From JAWLHU01 sp041690255 (lineage in GTDB: Bacteria > Bacillota > Sulfobacillia > Symbiobacteriales > Symbiobacteriaceae), in NCBI GenBank assembly GCA_041690255.1, contig JAWLHU010000004.1:1-64000 (forward strand): a stretch of 64,000 nt of DNA. Reading direction: 5' to 3'. Of this stretch, positions 49,486 through 58,208 are shown piece by piece. Numbering within the stretch: position 1 is the stretch's first letter; the number at the start of each line of letters is the position of its first letter. Below the pieces are notes generated by a model that saw nothing but the letters and a program-made list of their open reading frames with translations, searched no databases and had not been told where the DNA came from. The position numbers were made by a program, and so were the translations under genes.

Positions 49486-50736
49486 CTAGTCGCCGCCGGC
49501 GTACGAGTGCAGGCCGACGATCAGCAGGTTGACACCGATCAGGGTAAAGAGGACGACGCCGAAGCCGAGCACGGCGATCCAGGCCGACTTACGCCCCTCC
49601 CAGCCCTTGGTGATCCGGAAGTGCAGATAGGCCGAGTAGACAAGCCAGGCGATCAGGGCCCAGGTCTCCTTCGGATCGAAGAACCAGTAGCGCCCCCACG
49701 CCTCCTTTGCCCAGAGCATGGCGAAGACCAGGCCGCCCAACGTGAAGATCGGGTAGCCGATCGCCACGGCGCGGTAGCTGATCTCATCCAGCACCTCTAT
49801 GTCACCCGAGACGCGCCGCGACAGGGCGTCGCCGATCGGTCCCTTCGTGACAAACCGGCGGATGAAGACATAGAGCACGCCGCCCAGGAGCAACGAGTAA
49901 AGCAGCGTATTCCAGTGCTTCGCCTTCAACCCGATCGGAGCGATGATCGACGGCAGCGGGATGCCCAGCAAGGAACCCTTCTCGCCAATCTCTGCCCCTA
50001 AGGGGCCAATGATCGGCGGCAGGTGGTAGGTCGAGTTCTCAAAGAGCCACAGGAAGCCGGACCAGCGCAGCGTCAGGGCGAGCAGCGTAAAGCCGGCCAT
50101 GACGAGGATCAGGTAGAAGAGCGCCTCCATGAAGCGGGTCCCCCAGACCCGCTCCCAGCGCTGCTCCTCGGTTTCAACAGCGGCAGCACCGCCGCCGGCG
50201 GCCCCGGCCAGCTCCAGCCCCCGCACCCGGAGCAGATAGAGGAGCGCGGCTCCAAAGGCGACCGCAAAGAAACCTTCCCCCAGAGCGGCCAGGCTGACGT
50301 GAATCGGCAGCCAGTACGACTTGAGGGCGGGAACCAGCGGCACGATCTTAGGTGGGAAGACATAGGAGTAAGCGAGCAGGAAAACCCCTACCGGTGCCAC
50401 CAGGGCGCCGACTGCATACATCTGATACAGGCGGTGGATCACCAGGAAGGCGAGCATGCTGGTGAAGGCCATGAAGCCGATGAACTCATACATATTGGAG
50501 GTCGGCCAGTGCCCGGCCCCCTGCCAGCGAGCGAGAATGGCGCCGGCATGCAGAATAACACCCAGCGTGTGGGCGGCGGTTCCCCACTGACCGTTCTTCG
50601 CAAACTTGGCCCCGTGCGAGATCCGGGTACCGATAATCCCGGAGATGTAGAGCAGCGTCGCAGCGACGTAGCTGACAAATGTCCCGAACAACAACCACTG
50701 TGCAACGGAGACCAGCGTCGGATTAGGCGGTGCCAT
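49486..50736 (-). CDS. resC: Cytochrome c biogenesis protein ResC/CcsA (heme handling)
   Basis: 416 residues, about eight to ten membrane helices. The tryptophan-rich heme motif is WAKEAWGRYWFFDPKETWALIAWLVYS (the WGxxWxWDPKExW pattern), with conserved histidines in GHWPTSNMYE, SYWLPIHVSL and AYLHFRITKG. Together with ResB it exports heme and attaches it to apocytochrome c (system II). Start 50736 (MAPPNPTLV) is preceded by GGGGAGGGG; the gene overlaps resB by 14 bp. An internal acidic loop (about 190-205) is enlarged. Last gene of the operon. Confidence 0.95.
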   Translation of the reverse strand: MAPPNPTLVSVAQWLLFGTFVSYVAATLLYISGIIGTRISHGAKFAKNGQWGTAAHTLGVILHAGAILARWQGAGHWPTSNMYEFIGFMAFTSMLAFLVIHRLYQMYAVGALVAPVGVFLLAYSYVFPPKIVPLVPALKSYWLPIHVSLAALGEGFFAVAFGAALLYLLRVRGLELAGAAGGGAAAVETEEQRWERVWGTRFMEALFYLILVMAGFTLLALTLRWSGFLWLFENSTYHLPPIIGPLGAEIGEKGSLLGIPLPSIIAPIGLKAKHWNTLLYSLLLGGVLYVFIRRFVTKGPIGDALSRRVSGDIEVLDEISYRAVAIGYPIFTLGGLVFAMLWAKEAWGRYWFFDPKETWALIAWLVYSAYLHFRITKGWEGRKSAWIAVLGFGVVLFTLIGVNLLIVGLHSYAGGD

Positions 50737-52213
50737 CTGTACGGTTCCCCTCCCCATGGGGTGCGCCAAAGAGGCGCTTTAGCTCCTGCTTGAGACCGAA
50801 CTTCCCCTTGTAGGCACGGGCACCGAGGAGGATCCTCCCATTCTCCTCCCGGACCCAGACCTGGTAGTGGAAGATGAAGAAGGTGATCGCCATGCCGAGC
50901 AGCACGACGGCGAGACCGCTGAACATGTAGGGCGTCGTCAGGTCCCTGTGAAGCTTCAAGGCCGTGTACCACCTGGTGTCGACCTTCTCTACCTCGAGGT
51001 AGAACGGCCCCTCATAGACGGGGGGCGTCTTGCCCAGGACCAGAAGAGCTACCCGGCCGACCGCTTCTGTGGCATCAACCGGGACAAACTCCCCGAGCAG
51101 GACCGGGTTCTTTACCTCGTACGAGGCATTGGTCGGTTCGTTCGTCTCTGGATCGATCACGAAGTCATGCAGGAAGGAGCGAACGACTAGTTTCAGATTG
51201 GTTCCATCGATCAGGTACTCTGCCTGCGGCTGGCGCAGATCCAGATCAAAGCTGCTTACCGGTTGCCGTGTGTCGGCCTGGACCACCTTGATCTTGGCAA
51301 TGCCGGGCTCCTCACGCCAGGAGGCCTGGTAGATATCCCAGCCGCCATAACTGAGGGGCTTGTTCACCTCAATGACAGTCCGCAAGATCTCCTGATCGCC
51401 CTCCACGACCGAGGCGTCCGTTGCGAACCGTGAGGGAGCACCATTCTCGTAGAGGTCCATGGTGAACTTGTGGTTCGTGATCGACCAGGTTTCGCCCGGT
51501 ACCTTCACCGTCTGCCCGTCGGGAATCCAGACATCCTTCGAGAGGTCCCAGCCGGGCAGACCCTTGGCGAAGGCCGCAAAGGCGACGAGGAGCAGACCGA
51601 TGTGGATGATGTAAGGGCCATACCGGGAGAGCCGCCCCTTGTCACCGTAGAGGCACTCCCGGTCCTCCCTGATCGCGTAACCGGCCTTCTTGAGCTTGGC
51701 CTTCGCGGTGGCGAGGTCCAGGTCGGCCTCCACCACCACCTCCTGCCGCTTCAGGAAGTGCGGTAGCTTCCAGACCTGTGGTCTTGTCAGGGTCCGATGG
51801 AGCGGGATAAGCCGCTGCAGCGAGCAGATGATCAGACTGAGCACGATCATGAGGACGAGGGTTGCGTACCAGACCGAGCTGTACGCGTGTGTCAACCCCA
51901 GTTTCATAAAGAGATTGCCCCAAAACTCCCCGTAGCGAGCCGGGTAGTACATATAGGGCGGGCGCCAGTCCTGGTAGAGCGACTCCTGTTCGATCAGCGA
52001 GCCGGCGATCGAAGCGATGGCGATCATGACAATCAGCCAGGCGGCCACCTTCGTCGAGGCAAAGAAGTCCCATGCACGATCGAGGAAGGTGATCCAAGGG
52101 TTCGGCCCCTGCCGTGGCCGCTCAACGCCCCCGAGAGCAAGGCCACAACTTGGGCAAAAATTCGACCCCTCAGGCGCCGCCGTACCGCACTGGGGACACT
52201 TGGTCACAGCCAA
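50723..52213 (-). CDS. resB: Cytochrome c biogenesis protein ResB/Ccs1 with N-terminal zinc ribbon
   Basis: 496 residues. N-terminal zinc ribbon (C-P-x-C at 5-8 and C-P-S-C at 20-23), then membrane helices with STKVAAWLIVMIAIASIAGSLIEQE, a third helix, a large extracytoplasmic domain (about 230-430) and a last helix at about 435-457. This is the ResB/Ccs1 partner of ResC in system II cytochrome c maturation. The zinc ribbon is an unusual addition, shared with ResA in the same operon. ATG at 52213, 44 bases after ccdA. Confidence 0.95.
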   Translation of the reverse strand: MAVTKCPQCGTAAPEGSNFCPSCGLALGGVERPRQGPNPWITFLDRAWDFFASTKVAAWLIVMIAIASIAGSLIEQESLYQDWRPPYMYYPARYGEFWGNLFMKLGLTHAYSSVWYATLVLMIVLSLIICSLQRLIPLHRTLTRPQVWKLPHFLKRQEVVVEADLDLATAKAKLKKAGYAIREDRECLYGDKGRLSRYGPYIIHIGLLLVAFAAFAKGLPGWDLSKDVWIPDGQTVKVPGETWSITNHKFTMDLYENGAPSRFATDASVVEGDQEILRTVIEVNKPLSYGGWDIYQASWREEPGIAKIKVVQADTRQPVSSFDLDLRQPQAEYLIDGTNLKLVVRSFLHDFVIDPETNEPTNASYEVKNPVLLGEFVPVDATEAVGRVALLVLGKTPPVYEGPFYLEVEKVDTRWYTALKLHRDLTTPYMFSGLAVVLLGMAITFFIFHYQVWVREENGRILLGARAYKGKFGLKQELKRLFGAPHGEGNRTDGTA

Positions 52214-52257
52214 CGATAGACCTCCTCATCAGGGGACCACACCGACTGGAACAGCGA

Positions 52258-52977
52258 CTAGAGAAAACCCTGGAACCCGGTTACGTTCAGCAGCCAGGCG
52301 CTGATGATCTCCATATAGCCCGTCGCAAGCAGGATACCCATGACGACCATGACGCCGCCACCGATCCGCTCGACCCAGATCGAGTACTTGGAGAGCTTGC
52401 GCACGGACCCAATGGCGTAGGCCATGGTGATAAACGGAATGGCAAAGCCAATGGAGTAGACCAGCAGTAAAATACCACCCTTGCCAGGGCTGTTCACGGC
52501 CAGTGCCAGCACGGCACCGAGGATCGGCCCAATGCACGGTGTCCAGCCAGCCGCAAAGGTAAGGCCCAGAACGGCCGAGCCCAGGTAACCCTCCGGCCGG
52601 TTGGCGAGCTGCATGCGGCTCTCCCGCATAAGGAACGGAATCCGGACCACACCCATGAGCGCCAGACCCATGGCCACCGAGATAATGCCGCCAATAATGG
52701 GCAGCCAGGAGCGACCCGAATAGAAGAAGGAGCCCAGGGCCGAGGCTGCGAGTCCCAGCGAGACGTAGATCACAGAGAAGCCAGCGAAGAAGGCCAGGGA
52801 GTGCTTCAACACCCGCATTCTCGCGGCCCGGGTCCCCGCCGACAGGTCGTCTATGGAGACACCGGTCACGTAGCTGAGGAAGGCCGGGTAGATCGGCAGG
52901 ACGCAGGGGGTGAGAAACGAGGCGACGCCCGCACCGAAGGCCAGGATAATCTGCAGCAGGATATTAGAGGACTCCAA
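52258..52977 (-). CDS. ccdA: Cytochrome c biogenesis thiol transporter CcdA
   Basis: 239 residues, six membrane helices. Redox cysteines lie in SFLTPCVLPIYPAFLSYVTG and in GWTPCIGPILG. CcdA carries reducing equivalents across the membrane to ResA, keeping apocytochrome c cysteines reduced; CcdA proteins also serve late spore synthesis in Bacillus. It lies 16 bases after resA and before resB in one operon. Confidence 0.96.
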   Translation of the reverse strand: MESSNILLQIILAFGAGVASFLTPCVLPIYPAFLSYVTGVSIDDLSAGTRAARMRVLKHSLAFFAGFSVIYVSLGLAASALGSFFYSGRSWLPIIGGIISVAMGLALMGVVRIPFLMRESRMQLANRPEGYLGSAVLGLTFAAGWTPCIGPILGAVLALAVNSPGKGGILLLVYSIGFAIPFITMAYAIGSVRKLSKYSIWVERIGGGVMVVMGILLATGYMEIISAWLLNVTGFQGFL

Positions 52978-52993
52978 GGGTTTCGTCTCCCGT

Positions 52994-53632
52994 CTAGCGC
53001 GCGAGCAGGCGCGTTACTTCAGCTTCCATCTGGGGATAGGACATCTGGAACTGATACACCCCACGAATGATACCGTCCCGATCAATAAAGAAGGTGGCGG
53101 GCAGCGGCAGGATACGATAGTCCGACTGCACGGTCTCGTCCTTGTCGATCAGAATCGGAAAGCTTACCCCCACGCGCTCCCGGAAGTCAGCGACTGCGAC
53201 CTCAGACTCACCGACGTTGATGCCGAAGACCCTCACTCCGTGCTCCCCATACTTGTCGGCGATCTGCTGAAACTCGGGCATTTCCTTGCGGCAAGGGGTG
53301 CACCAGGAGGCCCAGAAGTTAACCACTACCGGCTCTCCCTTCAACTCAGAGAGTCTGACGCGCTCCCCCTCCAGCGTCTCCAGTTCAAAATCCGGCGCTG
53401 CTTCCCCAATAGCCAGCGACGTATTGGCATCCGACCGCGGAATCATGAGCAGGAGCAGGACCAGGAAGCCGGCAAGCCCAAGCGAGATCCCCATAGTCCA
53501 GCGCTTCCAGGCCGGGCGCTGACCAGCGGTAGATGCTCCCTTGCCAGCGGCCGCCAGTTTGGAATCCCACCCGCATTGATGGCAGAAGCGAGCCTCTTTT
53601 CCGATGGCGGTTCCGCACTCCGGGCAGATCAC
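52994..53632 (-). CDS. resA: Thiol-disulfide oxidoreductase ResA with N-terminal zinc ribbon
   Basis: 212 residues. Cytosolic N-terminal zinc ribbon (C-P-E-C at 3-6 and C-H-Q-C at 17-20), one membrane helix (about 45-65), then an extracytoplasmic thioredoxin domain with FWASWCTPCRKEMPEF and cis-Pro LPATFFIDRDG. It reduces the heme-binding CxxCH of apocytochrome c. GTG start after AGGTGAGGTGAG. First gene of the operon. The zinc ribbon ahead of the anchor is uncommon for ResA. Confidence 0.94.
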   Translation of the reverse strand: MICPECGTAIGKEARFCHQCGWDSKLAAAGKGASTAGQRPAWKRWTMGISLGLAGFLVLLLLMIPRSDANTSLAIGEAAPDFELETLEGERVRLSELKGEPVVVNFWASWCTPCRKEMPEFQQIADKYGEHGVRVFGINVGESEVAVADFRERVGVSFPILIDKDETVQSDYRILPLPATFFIDRDGIIRGVYQFQMSYPQMEAEVTRLLAR

Positions 53633-53789
53633 TCAGACTCACCTCACCTACTACGGAAGCTCTAACATAATAGAGTCGAATCTGTAGCCCCTCCAGATAC
53701 TTCGGATCCAGGGCTTGTCGAAATCCGTTTCATTATACCAGAGCGACGATGACTCAGGTAATCGAGCCGTGGTTTTAGGGAACACAACC

Positions 53790-53827
53790 GACTAGGGTCT
53801 GCGACAACACGGTCGCAGACCCTAGTC
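53790..53827. terminator. Long perfect hairpin downstream of the SOS operon
   Basis: GACTAGGGTCTGCGAC (53790-53805) pairs without mismatch with GTCGCAGACCCTAGTC (53812-53827). It lies 30 bases after the stop of the minus-strand gene at 53856. U tracts are poor on both strands. Confidence 0.7.
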
Positions 53828-53855
53828 ATTTCGGTCTAGTCTCCTTCAGCGGTCA

Positions 53856-54173
53856 CTACTGGGCAATCGAGCCAGGCGGGCGGTAGCGCAGCGCCGCCTG
53901 CTGATTCCAGGTCCGCAACTCCGGGAAATAGGCGTCAACCGCCAGCGAGATGTCCAGCATGCGCATGCCGCCACGCTCCTCCGGCGACTTCCGGGCCTCA
54001 GCCGCCAGGAGATGGCCGAGCAACCGGCCCAGGCGGGTCAACTCCCGCTCGTGGCTCAGGTCGCCCCGCCCGGCCGCCTGAAGCACAGCCGCGTACCGGT
54101 GGCGAATCCGCTGCAGACGGACGAGGAGTTCCAGCGGCAGGGCTGTCTGGAAGGTCTGAACGAGCACCGCCAT
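53856..54173 (-). CDS. Hypothetical protein encoded with yneA under SOS control
   Basis: 105 residues, helical (LPLELLVRLQRIRHRYAAVLQAAGRGDLSHERELTRLGRLLGHLLAAEARK), with an end WNQQAALRYRPPGS. No known family. It starts 5 bases after the yneA stop; the ATG at 54173 has GGAGG at 8 bases, while ATG 54179 overlaps the yneA stop (TAATG). As the second gene behind the SOS boxes it should be damage-induced. In Bacillus this place holds yneB and ynzC, which it does not resemble. Confidence 0.65.
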   Translation of the reverse strand: MAVLVQTFQTALPLELLVRLQRIRHRYAAVLQAAGRGDLSHERELTRLGRLLGHLLAAEARKSPEERGGMRMLDISLAVDAYFPELRTWNQQAALRYRPPGSIAQ

Positions 54174-54178
54174 GCGCA

Positions 54179-54541
54179 TTACCTCCCCGCTATGGTCGTC
54201 CCCTTCACCGCCGGGATGAAGAGTGACTGCCCGGGCTGAATGGTGACCGACTCCAGATTGTTCGCCTTCTTGATGACCAGGATCATCTCCCGTACATCGT
54301 GCTCGCCGGCATAGCGGGCAGCGATCTCCCACAGGGTGTCCCCGGCAGCGACCGTGTAAGTAGCACCCGGCGGATTGGCTACCCTGGTCTCCGCCTGCCC
54401 GGGAAGAACGAGCAGGACCAGCACCGCTACCAGCAACACGAAGAGGGCGGCCAGCGTGCGGGCCCGGCGAATGGCTCGGCGGCTCCGGCGAGCCGTGGGA
54501 CGCTGCTGCCGGGAGTTGGCAGGTAGAGCGAATGCGGTCAT
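54179..54541 (-). CDS. yneA: YneA-like LysM cell-division inhibitor
   Basis: 120 residues. Basic N-terminus, one membrane helix (about 30-50, VLLVAVLVLLVLPG), and an extracytoplasmic LysM domain (YTVAAGDTLWEIAARYAGEHDVREMI ... IQPGQSLFIP). Divergent position next to lexA, size and domain order match YneA, the SOS-induced inhibitor of septum formation in Gram-positive bacteria. Three SOS boxes lie in the shared upstream region. Confidence 0.88.
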   Translation of the reverse strand: MTAFALPANSRQQRPTARRSRRAIRRARTLAALFVLLVAVLVLLVLPGQAETRVANPPGATYTVAAGDTLWEIAARYAGEHDVREMILVIKKANNLESVTIQPGQSLFIPAVKGTTIAGR

Positions 54542-54588
54542 GGGGGACCCTCCTTCATATCAGATCGGGTGGCGTCTACCCGGGTTTA

Positions 54589-54600
54589 GAACACGTGTTC
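54589..54600. promoter_or_regulatory. SOS (LexA) box 1
   Basis: GAACACGTGTTC is a perfect palindrome matching GAAC-N4-GTTC of the Bacillus-type SOS box. It lies nearest yneA, 48 bases from its start. Confidence 0.9.
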
Positions 54601-54616
54601 GGTACCAAGCGTATCA

Positions 54617-54630
54617 CGAATGAGTGTTCG
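54617..54630. promoter_or_regulatory. SOS (LexA) box 2, one mismatch
   Basis: CGAATGAGTGTTCG keeps one perfect half site (GTTCG) and one with C to T (CGAAT). Spaced 28 bases from box 1. Confidence 0.7.
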
Positions 54631-54655
54631 AGTCAAGAGATCCGGTCAAATTCTT

Positions 54656-54669
54656 CGAACAGGCGTTTG
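54656..54669. promoter_or_regulatory. SOS (LexA) box 3, overlapping the lexA promoter
   Basis: CGAACAGGCGTTTG fits the CGAAC-N4-GTTYG consensus. It overlaps the -35 element of the lexA promoter, ideal for autorepression. Confidence 0.85.
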
Positions 54670-54694
54670 CAGGTTGTCAACCTTATGGTACAAT
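54667..54694 (+). promoter_or_regulatory. lexA promoter
   Basis: TTGCAG (54667-54672), a 16-base spacer and TACAAT (54689-54694), with SOS box 3 across the -35 element. The 5' leader to the lexA start is about 100 bases. Confidence 0.7.
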
Positions 54695-54798
54695 GTAGCC
54701 AACCCGTGCAGTCGAAGCCGGGAGTAGAGGCGGGGCGAACACCAGGGGTGAACCCGGGTGTGCGGGAGTCTCGCCCTCAACACAGGGGGTGCCACTGC

Positions 54799-55419
54799 AT
54801 GCCGGACGGTCTTACCGAACGCCAGCGCCAGATTCTGCAGTTCATCAAAGAAGAGATTCGAGCGAAGGGGTATCCGCCTTCGGTGCGAGAGATCGGCGAA
54901 GCGATCGGCCTCAGCTCCAGTTCCACCGTCCACGGCCACATGAGTCGCCTGGAAGAGAAGGGGTACATTCGGCGCGACCCCACCAAACCACGGGCGATTG
55001 AGGTCCTCGACGGCTCGGGCGCCACCCCGCTGCGGCGCACCGTCACCGTCCCGGTGGTCGGGCGTGTCACCGCCGGTCAGCCCATCCTGGCGGAGCAGTC
55101 GGTCGAGGATCACTTCCCCCTCCCCGCCGATTTCGTGCGGGCCGATGAAGCCAACCTCTTCTTCCTGACCGTCCAGGGTGAGTCCATGATCGAGGCCGGC
55201 ATTCTCGACGGCGACTATGTCCTCGTTCACCGTCAGCAGAATGCCATCAATGGCGATATCGTCGTCGCTCTGATCGAAGACGAGGCCACCGTGAAGCGCT
55301 TCTACAAGGAGCAGGGCCATATTCGTCTTCAGCCCGAGAACCGCTTCATGGATCCCATTATCGTTCCCACTTGTCAGATCCTCGGCAAGGTGATCGGCCT
55401 GATCCGCCGTATGGAGTGA
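54799..55419 (+). CDS. lexA: LexA repressor
   Basis: 206 residues. N-terminal winged helix (LTERQRQILQFIKEEIRAKGYPPSVREIGEAIGLSSSSTVHGHMSRLEEKGYIRR), cleavage site Ala92-Gly93 (RVTAGQPI), catalytic Ser129 in QGESM and Lys166 in EATVKRF. It represses SOS genes and self-cleaves with RecA filaments. ATG 54799 follows AGGGGGTG; the long upstream open frame runs through the SOS boxes and is not coding. Confidence 0.98.
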   Translation: MPDGLTERQRQILQFIKEEIRAKGYPPSVREIGEAIGLSSSSTVHGHMSRLEEKGYIRRDPTKPRAIEVLDGSGATPLRRTVTVPVVGRVTAGQPILAEQSVEDHFPLPADFVRADEANLFFLTVQGESMIEAGILDGDYVLVHRQQNAINGDIVVALIEDEATVKRFYKEQGHIRLQPENRFMDPIIVPTCQILGKVIGLIRRME

Positions 55420-55446
55420 TCTGTCGCTTACAGTAGACAAGTCGAA

Positions 55447-55487
55447 GGCCCGGCGCGAAACTCCTCGCGCCGGGCCTCACTTTTTTT
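55447..55487 (+). terminator. Rho-independent terminator of lexA
   Basis: GGCCCGGCGCGA (55447-55458) pairs with TCGCGCCGGGCC (55465-55476), followed by TCAC and TTTTTTT. It also lies just past the convergent protease gene's stop. Confidence 0.92.
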
Positions 55488-55489
55488 CA

Positions 55490-56317
55490 TTAGGCGGCTT
55501 TCCGCCAAAACGGCTGAGCCACGTGCTTTCGCCGGACCGCCCACCAGGCCAATCCAATCCCGGCCAGGGTACAGAGGAGTACCGCAAATAGCCCGGCCTC
55601 CGGTCCAAACGGGCCGCCCGTCGCCCACTCCGGCCCCGCCAGCTCCGCCTTGATCAGGCTCGGGATCGCGTGCCCTGAGACCGGAGCGCCGAAGATCGTC
55701 CCCTGAAAGAGATTCCAGCCCCAGTGTATGCCGACAGCCAGCCAGAGACTCCGGGTCAGCATGTAGGCGGCCCCAAGGAGGATTCCCGCCTCGATGGCAA
55801 TGGCCACCGAACTGGACCACGTGGCACCGGGGTTGATCCGGTGAGCCAGTCCGAAGAGGGCCGCACTCACCGCAAGGCTCAGCCAGGAGCCCAGGTACTC
55901 CTCCATCGAACGGAAGGCCACGGCCCGGAAGTAGACCTCTTCTCGGACCGCGACCAGCAGCCAGGAGAGAAGGCTTGAGAAGAGCAGGGACCCGTTCCAA
56001 CTGAACTCCACCACCCGGTACCAGCCGGCGAGGGCCAGTCCCGCCACGACCAAACCGATGAGCAGGCCACCGACAGCCAGGCCGGCGATCAGATCACGCA
56101 GCGAACCCTTCATACGCAGGCCGCCATCGCTCAAAGCCCGTCGCTCCAGACCCCAGACCAGCAGAGCCAGGGCGGCCAGTGGCACAACAAGAAACCCGAG
56201 GAGTTGGTCCAACCAGGATGGGAGCCGCACCAAGGTAAGAGGTAAAGCGAGCGCCAAGTGGATCGCACCGAAGAGCACCCATCGAATGGGTGGAACCAGC
56301 AGAACTCGCCTTATCAT
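55490..56317 (-). CDS. CPBP-family intramembrane metalloprotease
   Basis: 275 residues, about eight membrane helices, with the Abi/CPBP motifs: REEVYFRA (E-E-x3-R), FGLAHRI (F-x3-H) and a later HWGWN. These enzymes cut or process membrane proteins; in bacteria roles include bacteriocin self-immunity. Substrate unknown. Starts 3 bases after glnA, so it is the last gene of the minus-strand operon. Confidence 0.88.
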   Translation of the reverse strand: MIRRVLLVPPIRWVLFGAIHLALALPLTLVRLPSWLDQLLGFLVVPLAALALLVWGLERRALSDGGLRMKGSLRDLIAGLAVGGLLIGLVVAGLALAGWYRVVEFSWNGSLLFSSLLSWLLVAVREEVYFRAVAFRSMEEYLGSWLSLAVSAALFGLAHRINPGATWSSSVAIAIEAGILLGAAYMLTRSLWLAVGIHWGWNLFQGTIFGAPVSGHAIPSLIKAELAGPEWATGGPFGPEAGLFAVLLCTLAGIGLAWWAVRRKHVAQPFWRKAA

Positions 56318-56320
56318 CGG

Positions 56321-57664
56321 CTAGAAGATGGCCAGGTACTGATCCAGCTCCCACTGGTGAACCTGGCTGCGATAGATGTCCCACTCGATCAACTTGGCCT
56401 CCATGAAGTTGTTGAAGATATGCTCGCCCAGCGCGGCCTGGATCACATCGTCCCGCTCCAGATCACGGAGCGCATCGCGCAGCGAGGTGGGCAGTGAGCC
56501 GATCCCTTCGGCCGCGCGCTCCGCCGGGCTCATGTTGTAGATGTTCCGGTTGACCGGCGGTGGCGGAGTGAGCCCACGCTTGATCCCGTCCAGACCGGCG
56601 GCCAGCGTCACCGCCAGGGCCAGGTAGGGGTTGCAGGAGGGATCGGGACTCCGCAGTTCGATGCGGGTCGAGCGCCCCCGACGGGCCGGAATCCGGACCA
56701 GCGGCGAGCGGTTCCGCTCCGACCAGGCGATGTAAACCGGCGCCTCGTAACCCGGCACCAACCGCTTGTAGGAGTTGATCAGCGGGTTGCAGATCGCCGT
56801 GTAGCCTTCGGCATGCTCGAGCAGGCCCGCGATGTAGTTCATACAGACCTCGGAGACACCACTCGGCGAGTTCGCATCGTAGAAGGCGTTCTCGGAGCCC
56901 TTGAAGAGCGACTGATGCAGATGCATGCCCGAGCCGGGCACGCCCATGAGCGGCTTCGGCATGAACGAAGCGTAGAGGCCGTGCTGCAAGGCGATCGTCC
57001 GCACGACAAAGCGGAAGGTGGCAATGTTGTCCGCCGTCCAGAGGGCGTTGGCGTACTTAAAGTCGATCTCGTGCTGCCCCGGGGCCACTTCATGATGCGA
57101 GGCCTCGATCTCGAAGCCCATCTTCTGCAGCGCCAGCACGCAGTCGCGGCGGCACTCCTCACCACGGTCGACCGGCCCCAGGTCGAAGTAAGAGGCCTGG
57201 TCGTTCGTCCGGGTGGTCGGCTTGCCGTCCGGCTCCCGCAGGAAGAGGAAGAACTCCGGCTCCGGGCCGACCATCATGGTAAAGCCCATCGCCTCCGCCT
57301 CGGCCATCACACGCTTCAGCGTCCCGCGCGGGTCGCCGCCAAACGGGGTGCCGTCGGCATTGTAGACATCGCAGATCAGGCGGGCAGTCGCCCCCTCCCC
57401 CTGCTCCTGCCACGGGAAGACAGCAAAGGTGGCGGGGTCCGGCTTCAGCAGCATGTCGGACTCCTCGATCCGCACGAACCCCTCGATCGAGGAGCCGTCG
57501 AAGAGCAACTGGCCGTCCAGGGCCTTGGGCAACTGCTCCACCGGAATATCCACGTTCTTGATGACGCCGAGGATATCGGTGAACTGGAGCCGGATAAAGC
57601 GGACATCCAACTCCCGTACCCGCTCCATGACCTCATCGCGGGTCGTTGGCCGGCTGATGTTCAT
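56321..57664 (-). CDS. glnA: Glutamine synthetase, type I
   Basis: 447 residues, GSI-alpha length. Motifs: LLFDGSSIEGFVRIEESDMLLKPD, PEPEFFLF, EVAPGQHEIDFKYANAL, PKPLMGVPGSGMHLHQSL and SYKRLVPGYEAPVYIAWSERNRSPLVRIPA. Makes glutamine from glutamate, ammonia and ATP. The enzyme of this class is feedback-inhibited and in Bacillus also sequesters GlnR/TnrA. No GlnR gene is next to it here. Follows the DUF456 gene by 12 bases; GGGAGGG precedes the ATG. Confidence 0.97.
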   Translation of the reverse strand: MNISRPTTRDEVMERVRELDVRFIRLQFTDILGVIKNVDIPVEQLPKALDGQLLFDGSSIEGFVRIEESDMLLKPDPATFAVFPWQEQGEGATARLICDVYNADGTPFGGDPRGTLKRVMAEAEAMGFTMMVGPEPEFFLFLREPDGKPTTRTNDQASYFDLGPVDRGEECRRDCVLALQKMGFEIEASHHEVAPGQHEIDFKYANALWTADNIATFRFVVRTIALQHGLYASFMPKPLMGVPGSGMHLHQSLFKGSENAFYDANSPSGVSEVCMNYIAGLLEHAEGYTAICNPLINSYKRLVPGYEAPVYIAWSERNRSPLVRIPARRGRSTRIELRSPDPSCNPYLALAVTLAAGLDGIKRGLTPPPPVNRNIYNMSPAERAAEGIGSLPTSLRDALRDLERDDVIQAALGEHIFNNFMEAKLIEWDIYRSQVHQWELDQYLAIF

Positions 57665-57676
57665 GCAAGACCCTCC

Positions 57677-58159
57677 CTAAATGACCACCTTCAGGATGAA
57701 AGAAACCGTCAACCCCAGTGCGACGATCACATTGACAACCACCGATCCCAGGACCCCCACCACGCCACCGAAACCAGCCCGAACCGCCTCCTCGCTGGAA
57801 CGGCCGGCAACCAGTTCGAAGATCAGCGCCCCGAGGAACGGACCCAAGACCAGGCCGATCGGCATGAAGAAGAGGCCGACAATCGAACCGATCACAGCGC
57901 CCCAGGCTCCCGCCTTGCCACCCCCGAACTTCTGTGCGCCCCAGGCCCGGGCATAGTGCTCGGCCACCTGGGTCGCCGCCACGACGAGCAGCGTGATCAC
58001 CAGGAAGGTCGGGGTCATCTCCTTGAAGCCCTCAAAGAAACCATACCCCAACATGGCAAGCCAGATAAGCGGAATCCCCGGAAGAGCCGGCAGAAACGTC
58101 CCCACAATGCCTGCGAGCATGACAATCAGGGCGATGACAAAGGCGATCACCTGTGCCAC
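57677..58159 (-). CDS. DUF456 membrane protein
   Basis: 160 residues, Gly-rich, about four membrane helices: IVGTFLPALPGIPLIWLAMLGYG, then AWGAQKFGGGKAGAWGAVIGSIVGLFFMPIGLVLGPFLGALIFEL and a last hydrophobic segment. The G-x-x-G-rich middle is the DUF456 signature. Function unknown. Between the PLP gene and glnA in one operon. Confidence 0.88.
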   Translation of the reverse strand: MAQVIAFVIALIVMLAGIVGTFLPALPGIPLIWLAMLGYGFFEGFKEMTPTFLVITLLVVAATQVAEHYARAWGAQKFGGGKAGAWGAVIGSIVGLFFMPIGLVLGPFLGALIFELVAGRSSEEAVRAGFGGVVGVLGSVVVNVIVALGLTVSFILKVVI

Positions 58160-58208
58160 GACTCAATCACCTCTCCCTCCTACTATTGTACAGGGGCAGC
58201 GCCAACTC

